DNA of 64,000 bases from Holothuria scabra. Taxonomy: Eukaryota > Echinodermata > Holothuroidea > Aspidochirotida > Holothuriidae. Below the pieces are notes generated by a model. The model saw only the letters and a list, made by a program, of their open reading frames with translations, did not search any database and was not told where the DNA came from. The DNA lies in NCBI GenBank assembly GCA_037179385.1, contig CM074185.1, forward strand, positions 11,212,922 through 11,276,921, given 5' to 3'. The position numbers and the translations under genes are program-made. Below are positions 35,291 through 49,300 of the stretch, in pieces. The first letter of the stretch is position 1. Every line of letters begins with the position of its first letter.

Positions 35291-35499
35291 AAACCAGCCC
35301 ATCGTCTGCCGAAGGTGGAGTGTGAGGCAGCTTTAGGATGGCCGGCTAGAAATAAATAGGTTGGTGTGAGATGATGTTGCCTCTAAGTATGTATGTCCCA
35401 AACTACAAATAGCCGATTTGCAAACATAACATATGCAGGGCCCATCAGGGGAGCTGGGAAATGCTGGGAATGGCTGACAAATACACATCAGAAAAACGT

Positions 35500-35598
35500 C
35501 CTTCTTCTGGATGAGGATGAATTTCAGACAATTGTGGGACGGGCTTCAGTAAGAAGGTTAGGAGAACTGGTACTGTTTGGGGTGAGAGAACAGGGCCT
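35500..35598. repeat. Partial copy of the TTAA-flanked MITE
   Basis: The right end GTTTGGGGTGAGAGAACAGG is followed by GCCT and TTAA at 35599-35602. It matches the reverse complement of the left end of the 10637-10932 element. Confidence 0.65.
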
Positions 35599-35602
35599 TT
35601 AA

Positions 35603-37266
35603 AGAAAGTTTTTATTTTGTCCTGGGAAAGTCATAAATATTGATTCCCCCAAAAATGGAGGAACATTGACTTCAGTAAAATATTACTCAGTCTCAGATAA
35701 ATCACAACACATTTGATTCAGAAGCACAACTATTTATTCACTTTCTCAGGAATACAAAGGGGGAAGTGTAGAACACCAGAAGAATACATTCATGCATAAC
35801 TACAAAGAACCAATCAGAATACACCATCACATCATGAATATTCACTGCTTTGTTTATATCTCAGAAAATGGCAACATGCTGACCTACCAACACCATAAGA
35901 TAACACAAAAGTCCTACTACCTATCAATGTTTAACCAAAACAATTGATAGAGATTATTTCTTTTATAGGGAATACAATCTGGTCCAGGGCTAGAGACCTT
36001 TCTTCGTAGGGCTGCCTTTTTATGAATGTCCACTCCACAAAGGGAAATGGCTGAATACAATACCTTTGTTGAATACAGTTAGCCGATTTTTGATAAACAC
36101 TGAACCACACCACATGCAACTACCTGTACTGCAGCTATAATTACACAAAAGAGTTCTTAGCTCTCTCGCACTGAAAACTGATCAAACATTCCACGACATA
36201 GAACCAGCATGTGAATCAAGTTTTATCAATACCGAGAGAAGTTTTCATTTTTCTTTAGATATGGAATCTGTAGCAGAATTTCCGACATAATTTTCTTTTC
36301 CGATTAAAAAAAGTTTGGCTCCACCACAAATAAATCTGATTCTTCAAACTTCCACCATCTTTGGGTTATTAAATGGTTATAAGATTTTATCTGTCAAAAC
36401 ATGCTAAAGTGAACATTGAAAGTGAATCTTAAAAAATGTTTTAAACATTATCATTCATTTATTTTGCCAAAAAAGAAAAATGAAACACAAGAAATAGCCA
36501 AAAAACAATCTGCATTATTATTAGACCAACTTTAAACTCTACCAAAGCATAACATGACTAAGTGTAGCATTAGAAATATGACAATGACATGAAAAGTCAT
36601 GCAATTTTTATGCAAGAGAATTATGAATTCTGAAACAAATGTGCGTTTATTTCAACATACAAAAAGGATTCCAATGTTCTGTTTGTAACAAATAAACACT
36701 GAAAACAATATGTATTGGGGATCTGAAGTCCTTGGGGGATATGAATTTTGTACAGATTGATACGCAATGTTTATATCATAACATGAAAACTGTTGCTATG
36801 GATACTACAAAAATGATATAAATTATGTACTTTAAGAGACAAAATTTATTATTGGAATACATTTGTTGTATTGAATTGAATTGAATGATATCCTGTAACA
36901 CAGAGCACAAAGACTATTATCTAAACATTTTCAACAAATTTTTGCCAAGGTTTGGGTAGATTCAAGTGGATAAATTATGACTTGCTTAAAACATTGTAAT
37001 CAGTTTACCATGTTAATAATTGTTGCTATGGAAACAAAAAAATACCATTTATACCATTTAATTTTGATGTAACAGTAAACATTGACTAAGATACTGCCAG
37101 AATACATAAGAATACATGGCTAATTTCAGGGCTTGAAGGATCAATTCAGAAATGAAGGGGGGAGGGGGAGGGGGGTGGGGGTGGGGGTGACTGAAGAAAA
37201 GAATACATTGAGAAAGTGAATACTACTTGGATTACTAAATCACAATTTCAACCTAGCACGCTAGCG
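35603..37266 (-). other. Presumed 3' UTR and flank of alpha-spectrin
   Basis: AT-rich and without open frames of note. Candidate AATAAA signals on the minus strand read as TTTATT at 36845-36850, 36646-36651 and 36458-36463. A purine-rich G-run lies at about 37157-37190. Confidence 0.45.
36845..36850 (-). terminator. Candidate polyadenylation signal of alpha-spectrin
   Basis: The first AATAAA on the minus strand after the stop codon, about 417 nt downstream. Confidence 0.35.
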
Positions 37267-37392
37267 CTAATTTTGAAATATACGGTTGGTGAATTCCACG
37301 TAGTCGAGGGCGTTTGGAACTTCTCTTCCTTTGCTGTCTTTGTAGGGGAGCATGTTCAAGATGCAATACTCAGCCAGCTTCGTTGGCATGTT
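37267..37392 (-). CDS. SPTAN1-like: Alpha-spectrin last exon
   Basis: [10 protein letters not shown] through EFTNRIFQN and TAG. This is the C-terminal part of the EF-hand domain; acceptor CTTTCAG. Confidence 0.93.
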   Translation of the reverse strand, partial: NMPTKLAEYCILNMLPYKDSKGREVPNALDYVEFTNRIFQN

Positions 37393-40300
37393 CTGAAAGA
37401 GAGAGTTAAAATACCACTTGTAAAATGAGGATCATTGGAAAGTTTTGATTTTCTGTGACTTACGTCAGTATCTCTTATTTCAAACCAGACTCTCCTCCAA
37501 ATGAAACCACACCAAGATTACAACATTTAAGGAGAGTCACAGTAGGCAGTATTGTCCCACACATTGTGCAAGCAAACAATAACAAAGAAAGCAACTGGCT
37601 GTACAAGTGTGTAATTGACCAATCAGATTGAGAGGATTTTGTTTGAATAAATGTCAGCCAGGGTACTAGATATCAACTACGTTTAGAACCATAGGGCTAT
37701 GTTCAAATATGATTCGGCAGAGAGTTGCTAGGAACTCTTGGTTTGAGGGAGACATTGTATCCCCCTTTAATCATTTCTGGTTGGATACACTCTTATACAT
37801 ATCAGTCTTTTTGGCCTAAATCATTACTATCTGTAAAACTCTGTGTTATTTGATCCATGCATACATCATCTTTCCAACTTCTTTGAGTTTTTCAGCTTTG
37901 GAAAGACTTACTCCTATGTTGATCTTATCAACTATGATTCTATGAAAAGATAACAAAATGAGTCACAGCTATTGATTAAAATACAATTGGAAAGAACCAT
38001 TCCAGGGTTTGCATGAATTCAAAATGACAGACCCCCATGACTTTCAAAGACATTAGCTGACATTTCCAGGACATCTAAAAACAGTCAGATCTCGTATTTG
38101 TCTTCTTTTTCAACAAAATAACGTATCTAATTACTAAGAAAATTGAAACAATAAGTCCACTTATAAAAAATTCCCTCATTTTTCCAGGACTTTTGAAAAC
38201 TTGCTCATGTTTTCCAGGCCTGGAAATTTCAATTTCAGATTTCTCTGACTTTCCAAACTTCAATGACCTATGAGAAACCCTGCATTCCATATGCACATCA
38301 ATCATACAATTTTACTCTTGAGCAAATTCCACTTTTACTAATCCCCCCGCTGGAAGAAAAAAAACAACATGACTTACTGCGTAGAGTTCCTGTTTGGTGA
38401 CATAAGGTTTTCCCTCGGCTGTCAAAGCAAGGAAGGCCTTCTCAATCTCATCTCTGGAGGATACATTCTCTGTCTCTCGACTGATCATGAAGGACATGTA
38501 CTCTTGTAGAGATACATAGCCATCCCTGTGTAAAAAAGCAAGTCAATAGAGGCTCATTTTATTAAATGTCTAAAGCCCTTCCATTCATTCACTAAACCTA
38601 ACCCAATTTACAAAGAGATACTTGAGGAACCAACTTGCAATACATTTGCAGAAAACTTGAACCATCTACTTCCATGTAACTAGGAATTTAGTGATTTTTC
38701 CAACTCACTTTCATCAATATTTAAAGTTCAAAATATAGAAATTCAAACTTTTCAAAGACTGCACTGGAATCCACATTACTAAGGCATGAAACACTAGTCA
38801 CATCCACATTAATTAGAATTTAGCCAAAACAATCATTGAAAAGTTCTAAGCCTCCCCCACCCCTTTCGGCTTGACATTTTATCAACAGTAGGAAACGCAT
38901 TGCTAACCTTTAAATAGATGGAGTTGTTGAGAATTTGACACACATTTTCCCATGTGTCGCACCCCAAAAAAGTAACCATATATTATGTCACTTGCGTGAA
39001 GATACCTCCAACATCTGAGATAACTTACCTGTTCGGATCCACTGCATCCAGTATGGCCTGGAATTCTGGGTCCTCCTGGCCCTCCTCTACCATAGGGAGG
39101 TCGTAACCTAGGGACCGCAGACAGGATTTGAACTCCGGATGGTCCAGTTTGCCACTCTTGTCCTTGTCGAAATGTCTGATCAAGGGAAGAGACAACAATC
39201 ATAATCAACAGATTATTAAATGGCCTATTTAAAATGTGATAAAATAATGCATTTCAATACACCAGTGACAGCTGTTAACACCTTTTTTGACTGAAAATAT
39301 CTCACAAGTAATAAAATCTAAATTGATGAATATGGATTAATATGAAAGCAGCCAATCAACCATTTATAGTAACGATTAAGAATATCTTGTTGGAATTGAC
39401 AGGATTACAACAGTTTGCATACTATAATCAAAACATGCACTCTATCACTGGTACTATTTCAAAATGCTGTCCAATAGCAGTTAAAACGGTTGCATCCAGG
39501 ACCACCTACCAATCTCAAGTCCCCCCCCCCCTTTTGTGCATTAAACCAATTTTTTGCATTTTAACCACTATTTCTTGCAGGCCCTAAAATTCTTTGTGAG
39601 CCTCTTCTTTCTGAAATTTTTTGGTTCAATTTTTTCAAATGAAAAGTCAACACTGAATCTGCAACTTGCTGGGCTCAGTTTGGTAACATGCACATGTACA
39701 AATGTGGGAACCCTGATTTGCATACGAGTGATCTGTACTCAAAATCTTGTAGAGAAAGGTGAAAGCTGGAATGCTACTTACTTGAACATCATGCTGAATT
39801 CCTTCAGAGATTCTTCGCTGACACCAGTCATGTTGCTGTGATTCAAAAGAAAACAAAATCAATTATTCAATCAATCAATCTAGCCAAAAACAAAATAGGA
39901 AGAAGAATCACAAACCACCCAGGAGGAGAGCTGGAGTAACTAAAGAAAAAAAAACACATACATCGAGTGGAATTAAACCCAACCACATGTTAAACACACA
40001 CTGGATCACAACAGCTGGAAAAAAAAGACCCTGACACTTAATGGCCCATGGATCACACGACTTGTACCAGTCTGTGCATTAATCACTTGTCATGCATGTG
40101 TTCCTTATTATGACAGCAGCACTATACTAGTATCACTCACTCTGTCTGTGTCACCATACCAATATTACTCTACCAGTATCACTCTCAATGTCTGTATCAC
40201 CAACTTTTGCTGTAGCTCCAAATTTGTGACAACTTTTTGTACCAGTATCACTATCAGTATCATTCTCACTGTCTGTATCACTTATTGTTCCTGTACCACC

Positions 40301-43300
40301 AACTCTGTTCAAGTATAACTTATTTCACCAGTAATACTACACCAGTATCCCTCTCTATATTTGTATCACTTACTATACCAGTATCAACCTGTATCACTTG
40401 CTGTACCAGTATCAATATACCAGTAGCATTCTTGATGCCTGTATCACTATAGAATATCACTGTCACTTACTGTACCAATATCACTACATCAGTATCACTC
40501 TCTATGTCTGTATCACTATGCTAGTGTTTCACTTACTGTACCAGTATCACTCTCTATGTCTGTATCACTTAGTATCACTACACCAGTATCACTCTCTATG
40601 TATAAATCACTACACCAGTGTTACTGTTTCACATGCTGTACCAATATCACTGTACCAGTATCACTCTCAATGTCTGTATCACTTAATCTTCTTGTATCAC
40701 CAACTCAGTACCAGTATAACTTACTGTACCAGTATCACTATCTGTCTGTACAACTTACCGTGCCTGTATCTGTTGTTCCAGGTTGTGCTGCATTCTCATA
40801 CCAAGCTGGTCAAGCTGGTCCCATTGCTGAGCAATGCCAACAGTCGAATGTTCTGTGTACCTGTTGGTAAAAGATTCAACACATCATATTTTACACTTTC
40901 TCTGTCCAATCACCTGACAAATAAAGAATTTTTACCACATGACATTACCACATGATAAATACAATATACATTTAATTCAAAAACTTGTATATATTTCTCA
41001 ACCACTTGTTATTTTTCTTTAACAGAATGGACTTCAACTTTGCTTTACTTATTAATAGCCAATATTACTGGAATCACAGGTGAAATAAACTGAAATCATA
41101 CTCAATTTGAAACTGGCCATGCACTCTGATACATTTTTTTCATATAAAGAAGCAAAAAACACCAACAGCTCTCAACAAGATAAGGTTTCCCACCCCACCC
41201 CTGTTTAACATACCTGTTGTCCAAGATCAGTCTCTCCTCCATCTTAGCACCAAGCTCTTCAATCTTCTTTACCTGTGTCTTCTCAGCTCTTACTTCCTTG
41301 ATCTTATCCTAAATGATATAAAAGCAGTTAAAGGGAAATATTGCATTTAAAATGTTCCAACATAGCATTAAAAGTAAATTGCCCTATTCATTTTTAAGTC
41401 ATTCAGTCTCAACAATAAACCCCAGTAAATGGCTTCATCTCCTCAAAATATTATGCACAAAAAGAGTTATGGAAGTTGCATCTTTTGAAATGTTGAAAGT
41501 TTGGGTGAACAAATTATTCTTGAGCAACAAACGACTGAATCTCTGTCTGAGTGATGCTTATTTCTTGAAAGAAGGCTACCATACTGCCTTATTTGTAATA
41601 AAATATCACTCTTTGCCAATTAATGTTGGTTTTAAAAGGATGAAATTTCCATGTCAAATGAAAGACAATATTTCCCTATCTAAATCTAAAGCCACATAAT
41701 CAAACCCACATAAACAAATTATTAAAAATTTTGATGCAAACTTCAAAGTTTCTCTCTCTTTATGGAAAAAAACTTGTGAAAAGTGGAACTTATCTTTCCT
41801 TCTTTGGTGATCTCACCATCCACTAGAAAGGAGCAGAACATATTTTTTCCTTTATCCTTTATGATGTCCTCACAAATTTTTCTCAGTCATCCTAGTTTCT
41901 CTGCATTTAACCTCCTAATACAATCACTACAATGTAATCTCATACCCAAACTAAATCTGCTCATATTGGGCTCTGCTATTGTAAACCAAAGTTCTACATT
42001 TCTAAATAACAAAACTTTAACCTTGGTAAAAATCCCCCAAGTCCATTTTGACCAAGTCTATTTGCGTTGTTACTCCACCAAAGCTATTACCAAGACCATT
42101 ACCAGCTTGTCAAATGTTGGTAGTGGGCATTATTTGGAAGGACACTAGCACATGCAGCTAAAGTAATAGCTGTGAGAAAATGAGGGTAGGGTTGTTATGG
42201 GGGAAGGGGAACCATGTTTACTTTCTGGCTGCTGGCCTGGATAGTGTACCTGACATTCCAAACACTTTTTTACTGGACAAAACTTCAGTCAACAGATTTT
42301 ATGACAAGCATAACACAGCCTCTATGAGAGCTATCCTAACCAGTCACTCTATATAGGATACTTTACTTTAAGCAAATTCACTCTTTTGATCACTATTACA
42401 TTCCAGATATTTGCACATTCTTACCTTCAAGTTATCAAGTTGGTTCTCAAGGTTGCCTGATTCTTCCACCATAGCAGCTCTGTAGGAAACAAGAAATTAA
42501 AAAAAAATATCCAAATTAGAGACATTCTGGAAGAGTGAAAAAACTGTAAATTTTCATGCAGAATCACATGCTGAATGGCCAGGGAAAGTCCCTGTAACCA
42601 TGCAACCCATGACAGGCTGTGTGCAGGTATGTTAGTATCCACTGGTTCAATCCTGTTGGTGTAAATTTGATTAAAAACAAAAACAAAAACAGCAAAACAG
42701 AAACAAAAACAAAAATAAAAGGGTCCACAAAACTAGAAAGTGGGGGTTGGATGCCAAATTAATAAAGAAAGGTGAGAGAGAGGTGCAAGGGGTAAGGAAG
42801 GGGCAAAAAGGCAAGCTCAAGCTTCCTAAAATCAGACAATTTTAATGAGCTACCAAACCAGGCATGTTAGAAGCTGACAGCAAACAAATAATATTGTTAA
42901 TCCTTGCATTTTTAAACAGACAACTCTTCACATGCTTCACCCATTTGCAATGACTTAGATTTTCTGGTCTTCAAAGAAATGAAAGGGCTATCTTCTTTGG
43001 CATTCATACATATTGATTACAGGGACATTTTACATTTTAAAGAAAAATAAGCAGAAAGTTAGTCGACTGTATTCATTTTAAAAAAATGAGGAGAAAGGAA
43101 AAGTAATTTACAAACCAATTTGGGATAGATTTTTTTACCATTTTGGGGCTAATATTTCAAGATCTATTTGCTTCAATCAATTTTTATTTTATTTGCATTT
43201 TTTAATTTTTGGTAGGGAAAGGAATTAGACAATAGACACACCTATTATGGAGACCAAATGTAACACTGAAATTTGCTTTATGATTCATTTTTTGTTATTA

Positions 43301-46300
43301 AGGAAGGAAACAAAAAAATACACCTATGATTAAGATAATCAACCAAGCCCTATTGATATTTGCTTTGTGATTCATTTTTTTGCTACATTTTCCTTTCCAA
43401 GTATTAAGCTGTGTGGAATGTGGAGACTGAGAGGATAAGATTAGGAAGGAAACAAGTTATAAACATTTATCTTTAAGTTATAAATCTCCATCTTTCTTTT
43501 CAGAGGTGGTGTCCCCTCCTTTACTATCCTTAGTAACCTGAATTTAAATTTATATTTTCAGATTAATATTTGCAAACACTCATGAAAATATGTCTAGCTG
43601 CAAGCGGTGACCATGTGGCTCAGAAAAATTTGGGCATAAATGTAATAACATGCACACAGTTTAAATATATATATGAACCTAACTTTAGCCTTCATTAAGT
43701 TCATATTGAATTTCCTTTCTCAAGACCTGAAATTAATTTCAGAAATCATAACTGCTTGTTTAATGTTTAACATGTTGATAAGCTTGTAAATTAATCAACA
43801 AAATAGGGAAACTGGATGGTAAAATCTTGTCAAATGCAAAAGGCAGAGTTAGTCAAGAAATCAAAGAAATGCAAATTATGCATTTTAGCAGTCAAAAGAA
43901 TGAAAGAAAGTGACTGTACAAAATAGTTCTGTCGGAGACAAAATCTCTGTGGAGAGGATGAATCAGATGAAGAAAGAACCCACGATGACCATGGAAGGAG
44001 AAAGAAAGAAAAAGAATAAAATGATGCCAAAACAGAATTCAAATGAAATGATATCAAAATATGTAAACAAAGACCAAAGGTGGACTAGGTCCAAGCTTTT
44101 CTCCCACAATTTATAAGTAAAAAGATAAAGATTGGAAGGAACAATCCATTTGCATAACAAATATTATGTCATTTATCATTGTCCCATCAAATTTACTTCT
44201 CCCTCCCCCAGTTGTCTTAAACCCCTAAATGTACATACACAAGTCCATGCAATTGCTTTAGGGCATATCCTGGTGAGCATACACGGCCCTTAAATGTAAT
44301 CAACCCCCCCCCTCCCCGTGCATGTTGTGTATTAATTTAGGCCTCCCTGTGCTTTTTTCTTTCTATTTCTTTGTTTTTATTTAATGTCCATCAAAGAGTT
44401 GTAACATTTGAGATTGGTACCCACATAAAAGTGTAGTTTAGGGTAATGAGTGACTGTCTTGGGGAGCCAAAGACTAAAAGGTATTGTACGTTGTCATCAT
44501 GACATGAGTTAAATTTTAATTGAAAGAATGTGTTTTTACAAATTAAGAGCACTGAGTTTACTCAAAACCACAAACCCAAAACATACTTAAATTGTATGTG
44601 ACACATATTTCTTAATACCAGCACCAACCACATGGAGACCTTGCCTTGTACCTCTCAATTGAAAAATGGTTTCACAATCAAAATCTAAAACATAAGCAAA
44701 GAGCTTAATTTGAGGCCATCCCCTTTTAAGTGTAAATGAAACATCTCAAATTCTTACATTATGAGGCACCCTACCTGTCAGCATATCATTGCCTACTTAT
44801 AGCATAATAAAAGTTCAATCACAAAAAGTTAATCATTGCAATCATTAAATAACTAATTAGTTTCTTCCAATTCTGGAGAGCCCTGCATTCCACATCCTGT
44901 CCACTCCCTAGCCTGACAAATTATTCAAACAACAACACATACCTGGTCTCTGTCAGCCATTGGTGGAAGGAGTTGGCCATCTGGGCAAACTGTTTGCGGA
45001 GACGATCATTCTCATCCTGTCTTTCTGCTTCTTTGTTCAGTTCCTGTTCTCTCTCCTTGATGATCTTCTGGAGGTTGCGCCAGGTCTCCTCCAAGGAATC
45101 CATTGTAAACCAAGTGTAACTGGAGGTGACAAAAACACATAATCATTGCACATTTGTTACCTACGTACTTTGTGTTTCTAAACAGATTCCTCCAATCAAT
45201 TACATGGACTTTACTTTACAAGGACAACAACATAAGAGCACCCGAGTCCTTGTAAGTAGAGAGTTTCCTCCCCACAAACAAGGGATGATGTAACTCTCAT
45301 ATGACAAAATGCTTAAAATGTTTTTAGAACATTTTAAGAACATCAGAATTAGATAAATTGGCAAAAGGGAAAGTATCTTTAGCAACAATATTAGGTAGTA
45401 CATAAAAACCACAAGTATTATATTTAGACATCAATTGCAACCTTTCATTTGACTTTTTACAACCAAACTCTTTCAGTTGAAATTAAATCCTTTTGGCAGG
45501 TTCAGTATTTGCAGCAGAGTGTACCAAAGGCATATCAAAGTATAACCTGATTTAATTAAAAGGAGCCCAAGGCACTTCTGCAGTTATGGGGCACTGTGAC
45601 AAAAGTTTTCCAGTATACAATGTATCAATACCCACCCCATCTCTGAATGGGGGAAGTAAGAGATCATTTTTGTAGATTGAATAGACTTACGGGTTGCTTG
45701 TAACATTGTATCCCTTGATCTGTTTATCCAGGGCTGCCAGTTGTTTCAGGTCATTCTGTGCTGTACTGAGGGAGGAACAGAAAGCCTCATGAGCTTCTTT
45801 CAGGGCCTGAAAGGAAAAAGATACACTGAAACCATCAGTTACCAATAACTCAGAGATGAATTCAGAAAGTCAAATTAACGGTGAACATCACTGGGGGTAT
45901 CAGCCTATCAACCTTCTAATTCCTTTGTTTGCATGTATTGTGATGCTGTTGGTTATGCAAAATCTTTACTTAAGCAGGATTTCAATTGGTGCAAGTATTA
46001 TCTTGCATATAGATAAAAGGAATGAGAAGACTAAAGGATGATGGCCCAAGTAATGGCAGAAAATTAAATCTGTTATTTGGCTTCTGGGATTCATCCACAT
46101 GACAGCGATATAATTATGGTGACTTTAACTGGATTAAGCATTTTATTTCAAGTGAATGGAACCTTGCAGGTTCCACACTGGGGCAGCTCGAATTCTTTAG
46201 AATGTCTTTACATGACAAAAGATTATTGACCAAGAACAGACCATACAGTTTGCAATGCTGACAAACAGAGCCCAGCAGATATGATCCCCTTCATGTAAAT

Positions 46301-49300
46301 TCCACTTAAATGATAGCAGATAAATGATACCCTGCTTTTCTATTGTGTTGAGTGGAACAACACCAGACTGACAATTGGCATTGTTTAGAACTCAGTTCTA
46401 CGGAAATATGAGCTTCCGATTTATTATCTCCAGGCAAGTGCAAATAATCCTGTTTCTAAGGGCTCTTTTTTACCTGCATACAACAACTTAAACATTTCAT
46501 GTTCTATCTGGCAAAGCCAAAATAGCAGTTGTCAACAATTCTGGGAAGTTACAAAATTTCTAATGAACGAATGAAAAACCCTTCCTGAAAAACCCTACCC
46601 CTCAACATGTGACACAATTTGAGGAAAAATTCAAGCATGTCTTTTCAACGGCAACTAATTTAAACAAATGCTTTCTAAGCATATCTGACATACCTTAATC
46701 TCTTCCACAGAGTTGCATCGAACTGGATCAGTCAGATCTTCTTCAGCGTTCTCAAACCAACTGTTGAATGCAGAAGCCTTCTTGGCAAACAGCAGGAAGA
46801 GATCCTCAACCTGTAAAGAACAGAATAAAACCAGTGAAAGTAGCATATTGATTTAGTTTGTGAAATTCATCACACTTTTCCAAACCCATAAATTATCTTC
46901 ACACACTAATAACAAATGGTCAAACTTTAACAATCCCCTGTACTATATACAAATAACTGTTTTATGAGTAAGTAAAGATTGAATTCCATTTTTATAAGTT
47001 TGTGACAAGACATATTTTGATATTATGCACAAAACTGTTGAAAGCTAGGACACAAAAATGCTTTAATATTTTACATGTCTGTTGGGTGTTGAACTTGACT
47101 CACTATGCTGATACCAACCATTGTGATGTACCCATGTACCCTTGTAAAGAATGCATATCAAGAATCTGGATCATTTACCTCTTGGTATTGTTCTTGGGCC
47201 CTCAGAAGACGTTGACGACGGTCATTAGATTCAGCCAAGAGCTTCTCCCACCTAATGTTAAGAGATTAATATAAATAATGAGTAACATATGCTAGGAAAT
47301 GAATATGCATGACACTGAATGGATATGTATATATATGAAAACTGACAATGGCAAAATGGATGTTACTCAAATATGCAAAAGCCTGTATTAAAACTGTGTT
47401 ACTAGTTGAAAAAAAAAAACATTCATGACACGAAAAATGTTCCCTTAGAGGGTGTCCTTCTTTGATTCAACATACAAACAAATTTTTATTTTGAATGACT
47501 ATACAATAGAACATTTAGGATTATGCACAACTGAGGAGTAATGCATGCAATGGATATGGATGTTGCCTTAGTGCAACCAGCAAAAGTGTTAGCTTCCTGC
47601 AAGTGCAGTATTCCCCAGTAACGCACAGGTCCAGTGTTTTTAACCTTGTTCATTTAAGATGGAAGAGACATAAAATTTCCTATGCAAATAACCACATTTA
47701 AAACAGCAAATTGCTGTGTTAAATAAAGTAACCTAAAGTGAATGCATTTATCCATTACCATGTGTTTATCTTGGGATAAAGCACAGCCACCTGACTGTAA
47801 TGGACCAATACTTGATCTACACGCATTAGAACATTGATGGTAGTTCAATCATTCTTGCATCTGTCCCATTAATGGGAGAAGAAAGAGGGATGGGTAGAAA
47901 TAGTTGGGAAACTGATAGGCTCCTTCCCAAGACATTTGGGCATGCAAAGGAAATTTGACATTTGGAGGGACATTTTCATTGTTGTCTGTACATGAGAATT
48001 ATGGGAAATTTTACTCATTTCCTGGGAAATATTTCATTCCCTTCCTAGAAAATTAACAATTATTCCAGCCATGAGAAAGAAGAAAACAATACCCACCTTC
48101 TGATGAGGCTAGCATGACGATCCTGAATGGCTGGGGTCTGGGCATGGTTAGAGGCAACCAGTTTGTCTTTCAATGTAGTAATCTGTTGGATTCCTTCCTT
48201 CTCAAAAGAATGCAGACCAGCATCAAATGTCTCCTGCTTGGTCAAGAGAGTCTGGACAGTGGACAGGTCACGGCCATAGTCATCAGATCGGACATAGCTC
48301 TCCTTCTCGGCTACCGAATGAAAATAGTTTTTTTTTTTTTTTTAATCATAACTAAATGGATTTGCCTGAGGCAAAATTCATTCACTTTAAAATATGCAAA
48401 AGAATTTTCTCTTTCAGGGAGTGAAAACTACATCCCAACAGAAGGTGCCATTCAGATAGTATTAATTTTCAAAGTAATGCAATTTTTTTTAAAATATAGT
48501 GAATTATGGGAAATCTGTGATATCACTGTGGTCTTTTAATTTGACAATTTGACAGTTTATTTTTAATTTTGATGAAGGTAATATTAAACAACACTCATTC
48601 ATTATTTTTCCAAATTTGTAGTCTTGAGCGGTTATAATCCAAAAAGTGTGATATATTCCTTTTATAATTACCAATCCATGACTCAACCACATCAGCCTTC
48701 CAGATAAATTGCAAGAAAGCAGAGTTTTCATCAAGCTTGGCCTTGCGTCTCTCAGCGGCTTTTCGGAGTTCCTCCAGCTTATTGTTCATCTCGTCACATC
48801 TCTGTCTGATGGCATCTGCATTGAAGTTCCCCTGGAGAAGAAAAAATGTCATAAATTTGTCAGTCAAGTTACCTTCCTTTCCAGGATAGAGCTCCTTGAG
48901 TGGGAAAAACTCCTTCAGGAGTAGATTTAATTTGCTACTTAGCTCTTTGACAGAGAAAGAGATTCAAGGGGACTTTGGAAAAACTAGGTAATGGAACTGA
49001 AGTTATAACAATTAGCCCAGGAAAAAGTTTCAATTGGATAAAGGGAACATATAAGTCTGGTTAGTGATTCTGAGATTTGCCAACCATTTTTTTGGTCTCC
49101 ATCTTCTCATTTCTTTCATTACCATTGCAATGAAAAGTTGCATTCAATTCAGAAGTGACCTTTATCTGTCTATTATGAGTTAAGCATTACCTTGAGCCAA
49201 CAAAATGAGTTCTAAAATCAATGCTGATACACCTCAGCAATTTTTCGTCATTACTTGATGGCTGAATTCAGCTATTTGAGGATGGGATTAAACTGGTACC

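Larger units (their letters stand above)
32176..35499. other. 3' flank of the IQ/DUF4347-like gene and intergenic DNA
   Basis: Holds the presumed 3' UTR, G-rich runs at about 32609-32640, and no supported gene. A 138-codon plus-strand frame at 34520-34936 has no recognisable motif. Confidence 0.4.

Noticed and set aside
35729..37220. Inverted words TATTCACTTTCTCA at both ends of the presumed spectrin 3' UTR
   Set aside because: The match is about 14 bases and degrades at once on both sides, too little to call an element.
40237..40955. Several open frames rich in Tyr, His, Ser and Val
   Set aside because: They are translations of the TACCAGTATCAC minisatellite in different frames, on the strand opposite to spectrin.
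41352..42148. Two open frames of 115 and 121 codons in a spectrin intron
   Set aside because: No motif, on the opposite strand to the host gene, and ordinary intronic composition.
48330..48345. Homopolymer runs here and elsewhere (for example 59574-59594 and 62986-63001)
   Set aside because: Common slippage products without further structure.
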